Of a stretch of DNA of 7,458 nucleotides, positions 5,180-7,458 are shown in pieces (within the stretch, counting starts at the first letter, position 1; every line of letters starts with the position of its first letter). The stretch lies in assembly GCA_036384215.1 (NCBI GenBank), contig DASVMX010000609.1:1-7458 (forward strand), given 5' to 3'. The DNA is from Paraktedonobacter sp036384215 (GTDB lineage Bacteria; Chloroflexota; Ktedonobacteria; Ktedonobacterales; Ktedonobacteraceae). The notes beneath the pieces are model-generated. The model saw only the letters and a program-made list of their open reading frames with translations, ran no database searches and was not told where the DNA came from. The translations under genes were made by a program, and so were the position numbers.

Positions 5180-7258
5180 ATGAGAGTGACACGCCACCGC
5201 TATCTGCGCAGCGCCGGGTTGATGCTGCTTCTATCGCTATTTTTATGGACAAACACGGCCTGTACCACAGGCAATGCGGAGAACAACACGAATGGGGGCA
5301 TTGTTACTCCGTGCCCCATGATCTTCAGTACTCAGAGCGCGGCTGGCGGCAATACGCCTCCGCTCTACCTGGGACTGGATGCCTATCGGCACTGGGATAA
5401 ACTCTCCTATCTGGAGCTGGGAGATCGCGTTGAGAGTGAATCGTCGGCTGACCTGGCTGGCAGCAATAGAGATAGTACACATATCTTGCATATCTTGCCT
5501 GATAAGCGTCATGTAATGTTTGATCAGGTCGGTCCCGGCGTCCTGACATTTTTGCGCATGCAGGAGGCATATGGTGCACCCTGGCAACTGGCGCTTGATG
5601 GGCAAGCGCCGCTGACCATCGAGGGCAGCGATCTGGGCCAGACTCAGCCCACCAGCGAGCCCGCGCAGGCCTTCCCCTATCCCCTTTCGCTCAATCCCCA
5701 GGAAAGCCAGGGCAGCAGTTTGTTGATGACAGCTCTGCCTTTCCAGCAAAGCCTCCAGTGGATTGAGCAGAGCGCCAGCGCCAATTTCTACGCGCTCTAC
5801 CGCAAACTGCCCTACGGCACGCCCATCCAGAGCTGGAGCGCCCGGACGGCGCCTGGCGATGTGCTGGCACTGTTGCGCTGCGCTTATCGCGACCCCGTTG
5901 CTCAAACCCTGCCGCGCCAGCAAGGCAATCTCAGCCTGAATAGTGGAATAAGCGCTACTGTCACAACTCTACAGGGACCAGGGCAGATTCGCGCGTTGAG
6001 CTTTCGTGTGCCTTTCGCCGAGATGGTTCCCTTTGGCAATGCGCGCCTGCAAATCTATTGGGATGACGAAACGAGCCCATCCGTGGATACGCCGGTGAAG
6101 TTTCTGGCTGGCGACGGGGCTGGCGTCTACCAGCCCGCCAATCGTCCTCTGATAAATAGCTGGCTCACCAACATGGGAGGCGATGGCCATTCTTTCATGA
6201 ATTTCAATCTCTACTGGCCCATGCCGTTTGCACGCAACGCACGCATTGTCCTGACTGCTTCCCAAAATCTGCGCAACATTGCCTGGAGTGTCCGCTCCGA
6301 GCCATTTCACGACCCTATGAGCTGGTGGGGCACCTTCCACGCCAACTATGTCTCGATCCCTCACCCAGCCATAAACCAGGATATGACATTGCTGGACACA
6401 CGGGGCAGCGGTAAACTGGTGGGCACAGTCATCAATTTCACACAGCCTGGCCCGACGCTGGAGGGCGATCCGCATATCTATCTCGACGATAGCCAGACTC
6501 CTCAGATCTCTGTGACGGGCACGGAAGAATGGGGACTGGGCGGTGACTACTGGCACAACGGTCAGCAGGTATCGCTGCCGCTCGGCGGGCTGCCCAGCAG
6601 CAGCAATAATCCCGCGGGCACAGATCATGATGGGGCCGCGCTCTACCGCTATCTCATCAGTGACAGCATCCCCTACAATCGCCATCTCCTGGTGCGCCTG
6701 GAACATGGCGGGAATAACGAGTATACCCTGCCGTATCGCGCGGCGGTCTTCTGGTACGGCACTTCCACCGAAACCGCGCGGGTGAGCGATACAGTGTCAC
6801 CGGGTAACGCGAAGAGCCGCGCCAGGCATGTCTATGGTGCAACTCACGAGCATATCTCTACAATGACCGCGGCCTACGAAGCAACGGTCCAGAGTTCCTT
6901 GAGCCGCGCCCGCGTCTCCTCTTTGACCGGCAGCGCCAGCTTTACCATGGCTCTCGACCCTCACAACGTAGGCGCCTTCCTGCGCCGAACCTTCAACTCC
7001 TGCGTGGCGAATCAACGGGCTGATGTTTTTCTCGACGGCCAGTTCGCGGGCACCTGGTACGATGCCGGTGCCGCGCCTGGCCGCGGAGTCGATGGCAATC
7101 TCCGCTGCTGGCGCGACGAAGACTTCCCGCTGCCAGCCTCGCTGACCAGTGGTAAAACCTCGATCACAGTTACCCTGCGCTTCGTCCCCACCCAGGAGCC
7201 CCGCGACAGCACGTGGACCGCAGCCGATTATCAGATGAATTGTTTTGTGATGTCCTGA
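5180..7258 (+). CDS. GH172 (DUF2961) glycoside hydrolase family lipoprotein
   Basis: The predicted protein has 692 residues and is exported: basic n-region (RVTRHRYLRS), hydrophobic core (12-23) and a lipoprotein-like NTAC site at Cys28. The -3 Asn is atypical, so plain secretion is possible. DUF2961 hallmarks are the YLELGDRVESESSADLAGSN start (77-96), FDQVGPGVLTFLRM (114-127) and LEGDPHIYLDD...TGTEEW (427-451). GH172 enzymes act on fructofuranoside or arabinofuranoside linkages. As I recall, the Bifidobacterium founding member uses Glu270 and Glu291. Here Glu428 (LEGD) and Glu449 (TGTEE) have the same spacing of 21, so both catalytic glutamates appear present. The usual TEDYF motif is altered to TEEWG. 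A C-terminal beta-rich region (about 565-692) contains LRRTFN (601-606), ADVFLDGQFAGTWY (614-627) and RCWRDEDF. The start lacks a strong ribosome binding site (only AAAGA next to the ATG) but gives a proper signal peptide. Substrate is unknown. Confidence 0.88.
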   Translation: MRVTRHRYLRSAGLMLLLSLFLWTNTACTTGNAENNTNGGIVTPCPMIFSTQSAAGGNTPPLYLGLDAYRHWDKLSYLELGDRVESESSADLAGSNRDSTHILHILPDKRHVMFDQVGPGVLTFLRMQEAYGAPWQLALDGQAPLTIEGSDLGQTQPTSEPAQAFPYPLSLNPQESQGSSLLMTALPFQQSLQWIEQSASANFYALYRKLPYGTPIQSWSARTAPGDVLALLRCAYRDPVAQTLPRQQGNLSLNSGISATVTTLQGPGQIRALSFRVPFAEMVPFGNARLQIYWDDETSPSVDTPVKFLAGDGAGVYQPANRPLINSWLTNMGGDGHSFMNFNLYWPMPFARNARIVLTASQNLRNIAWSVRSEPFHDPMSWWGTFHANYVSIPHPAINQDMTLLDTRGSGKLVGTVINFTQPGPTLEGDPHIYLDDSQTPQISVTGTEEWGLGGDYWHNGQQVSLPLGGLPSSSNNPAGTDHDGAALYRYLISDSIPYNRHLLVRLEHGGNNEYTLPYRAAVFWYGTSTETARVSDTVSPGNAKSRARHVYGATHEHISTMTAAYEATVQSSLSRARVSSLTGSASFTMALDPHNVGAFLRRTFNSCVANQRADVFLDGQFAGTWYDAGAAPGRGVDGNLRCWRDEDFPLPASLTSGKTSITVTLRFVPTQEPRDSTWTAADYQMNCFVMS

Positions 7259-7313
7259 TGATAATGAAAAAGCTTTCCCGGCACCAGTACTTCGTCAAAC
7301 TCCAGCCGAAAGG

Positions 7314-7365
7314 TGCGCCGCCTGCGGCGGCGCAGGAAGAAGGGGGGATGGTGGGGACACCCCAC
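7314..7365. repeat. Two consecutive tight hairpins downstream of the GH172 gene
   Basis: TGCGCCGCC (7314-7322) and GGCGGCGCA (7326-7334) form a perfect 9-bp stem with a 3-nt loop. GTGGGG (7351-7356) and CCCCAC (7360-7365) form a perfect 6-bp stem with a 3-nt loop. No T-run follows either, so they are not classic intrinsic terminators. They resemble palindromic intergenic repeat elements. The 7259-7313 stretch before them shows only an AAAGCTTT palindrome (7269-7276) and no gene. Confidence 0.6.
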
Positions 7366-7384
7366 GCCCCGGCAAAGGGCATCC

Positions 7385-7458
7385 GCATCCGGGGGATGAA
7401 ACTGGCTGCCGCATCCGGGGGATGAAACTGGCTGCCGCATCCGGGGGATGAAACTGGC
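7385..7458. repeat. 26-bp tandem repeat, at least 2.8 copies, cut by the window edge
   Basis: The unit GCATCCGGGGGATGAAACTG plus GCTGCC occurs at 7385-7410 and 7411-7436, and its first 22 bases at 7437-7458. The copies are identical. Each unit contains the small palindrome CATCC-GGG-GGATG. The array continues beyond the right edge, so the copy number is unknown. There are no variable spacers, so it is not a CRISPR array. No credible reading frame uses it. Confidence 0.92.

Noticed and set aside
5243..6706. Large minus-strand frames (226 and 245 codons) opposite the GH172 gene
   Set aside because: They are mirror frames of a GC-rich gene, with no recognisable domains, and the sense strand encodes an evident family member.
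7259..7340. Intrinsic terminator for the GH172 gene
   Set aside because: The strong hairpin at 7314-7334 is followed by purines, not a T-run, and the AAAGCTTT palindrome at 7269-7276 is too short.
7385..7458. CRISPR array
   Set aside because: The ATGAAAC string resembles the end of some CRISPR repeats, but the units are contiguous and identical, with no variable spacers.

Overview
The window looks like a chromosomal segment from a moderately GC-rich, Gram-positive-like bacterium. The best guess is a member of the Chloroflexota, class Ktedonobacteria. The reasons are two lipoprotein-type signal peptides, purine-rich ribosome binding sites, and a gene mix (peptide-binding lipoprotein, DUF4291, DUF2961/GH172 lipoprotein) separated by palindrome-rich intergenic DNA. 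The taxonomic call is inference and has not been checked by database search.

Layout. Positions 1-159 (+) hold the C-terminus of a protein ending in a rubredoxin-like zinc ribbon. A perfect 28-bp inverted repeat (163-228) serves as a shared terminator for it and for the convergent gene at 235-1974 (-), an OppA/DppA-type peptide-binding lipoprotein. That gene has a leader of about 270 nt. Directly after an extended -10 promoter, the leader contains an apparent attenuator: a terminator hairpin with a U-tract whose 3' half can instead pair with the very 5' end of the transcript. This riboswitch-like element is the most interesting signal in the window. A divergent promoter region then leads to a two-gene + strand unit: a two-helix membrane protein (2558-3292) and a DUF4291 protein (3299-3904). 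Convergent to this, with only 6 bp between stop codons, is an alpha/beta hydrolase (3911-4717, -).

The gap upstream of the hydrolase (4718-5179) contains a clear non-autonomous mobile element. It is 229 bp long, with 15-bp perfect terminal inverted repeats, flanked by a 10-bp direct repeat (a target-site duplication), and filled with hairpins, including a perfect 20-bp internal palindrome. Beyond it lie a promoter and a structured leader, followed by a 692-residue secreted or lipid-anchored GH172 (DUF2961) glycoside hydrolase (5180-7258, +). The window ends in 200 bp of palindromic DNA and a 26-bp tandem repeat that runs off the edge.

Functionally, the peptide-binding lipoprotein, the GH172 enzyme and the esterase-like hydrolase would fit a scavenging lifestyle (oligopeptides and fructan- or arabinan-type sugars). 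However, they are separately transcribed and nothing shows that they form one pathway.
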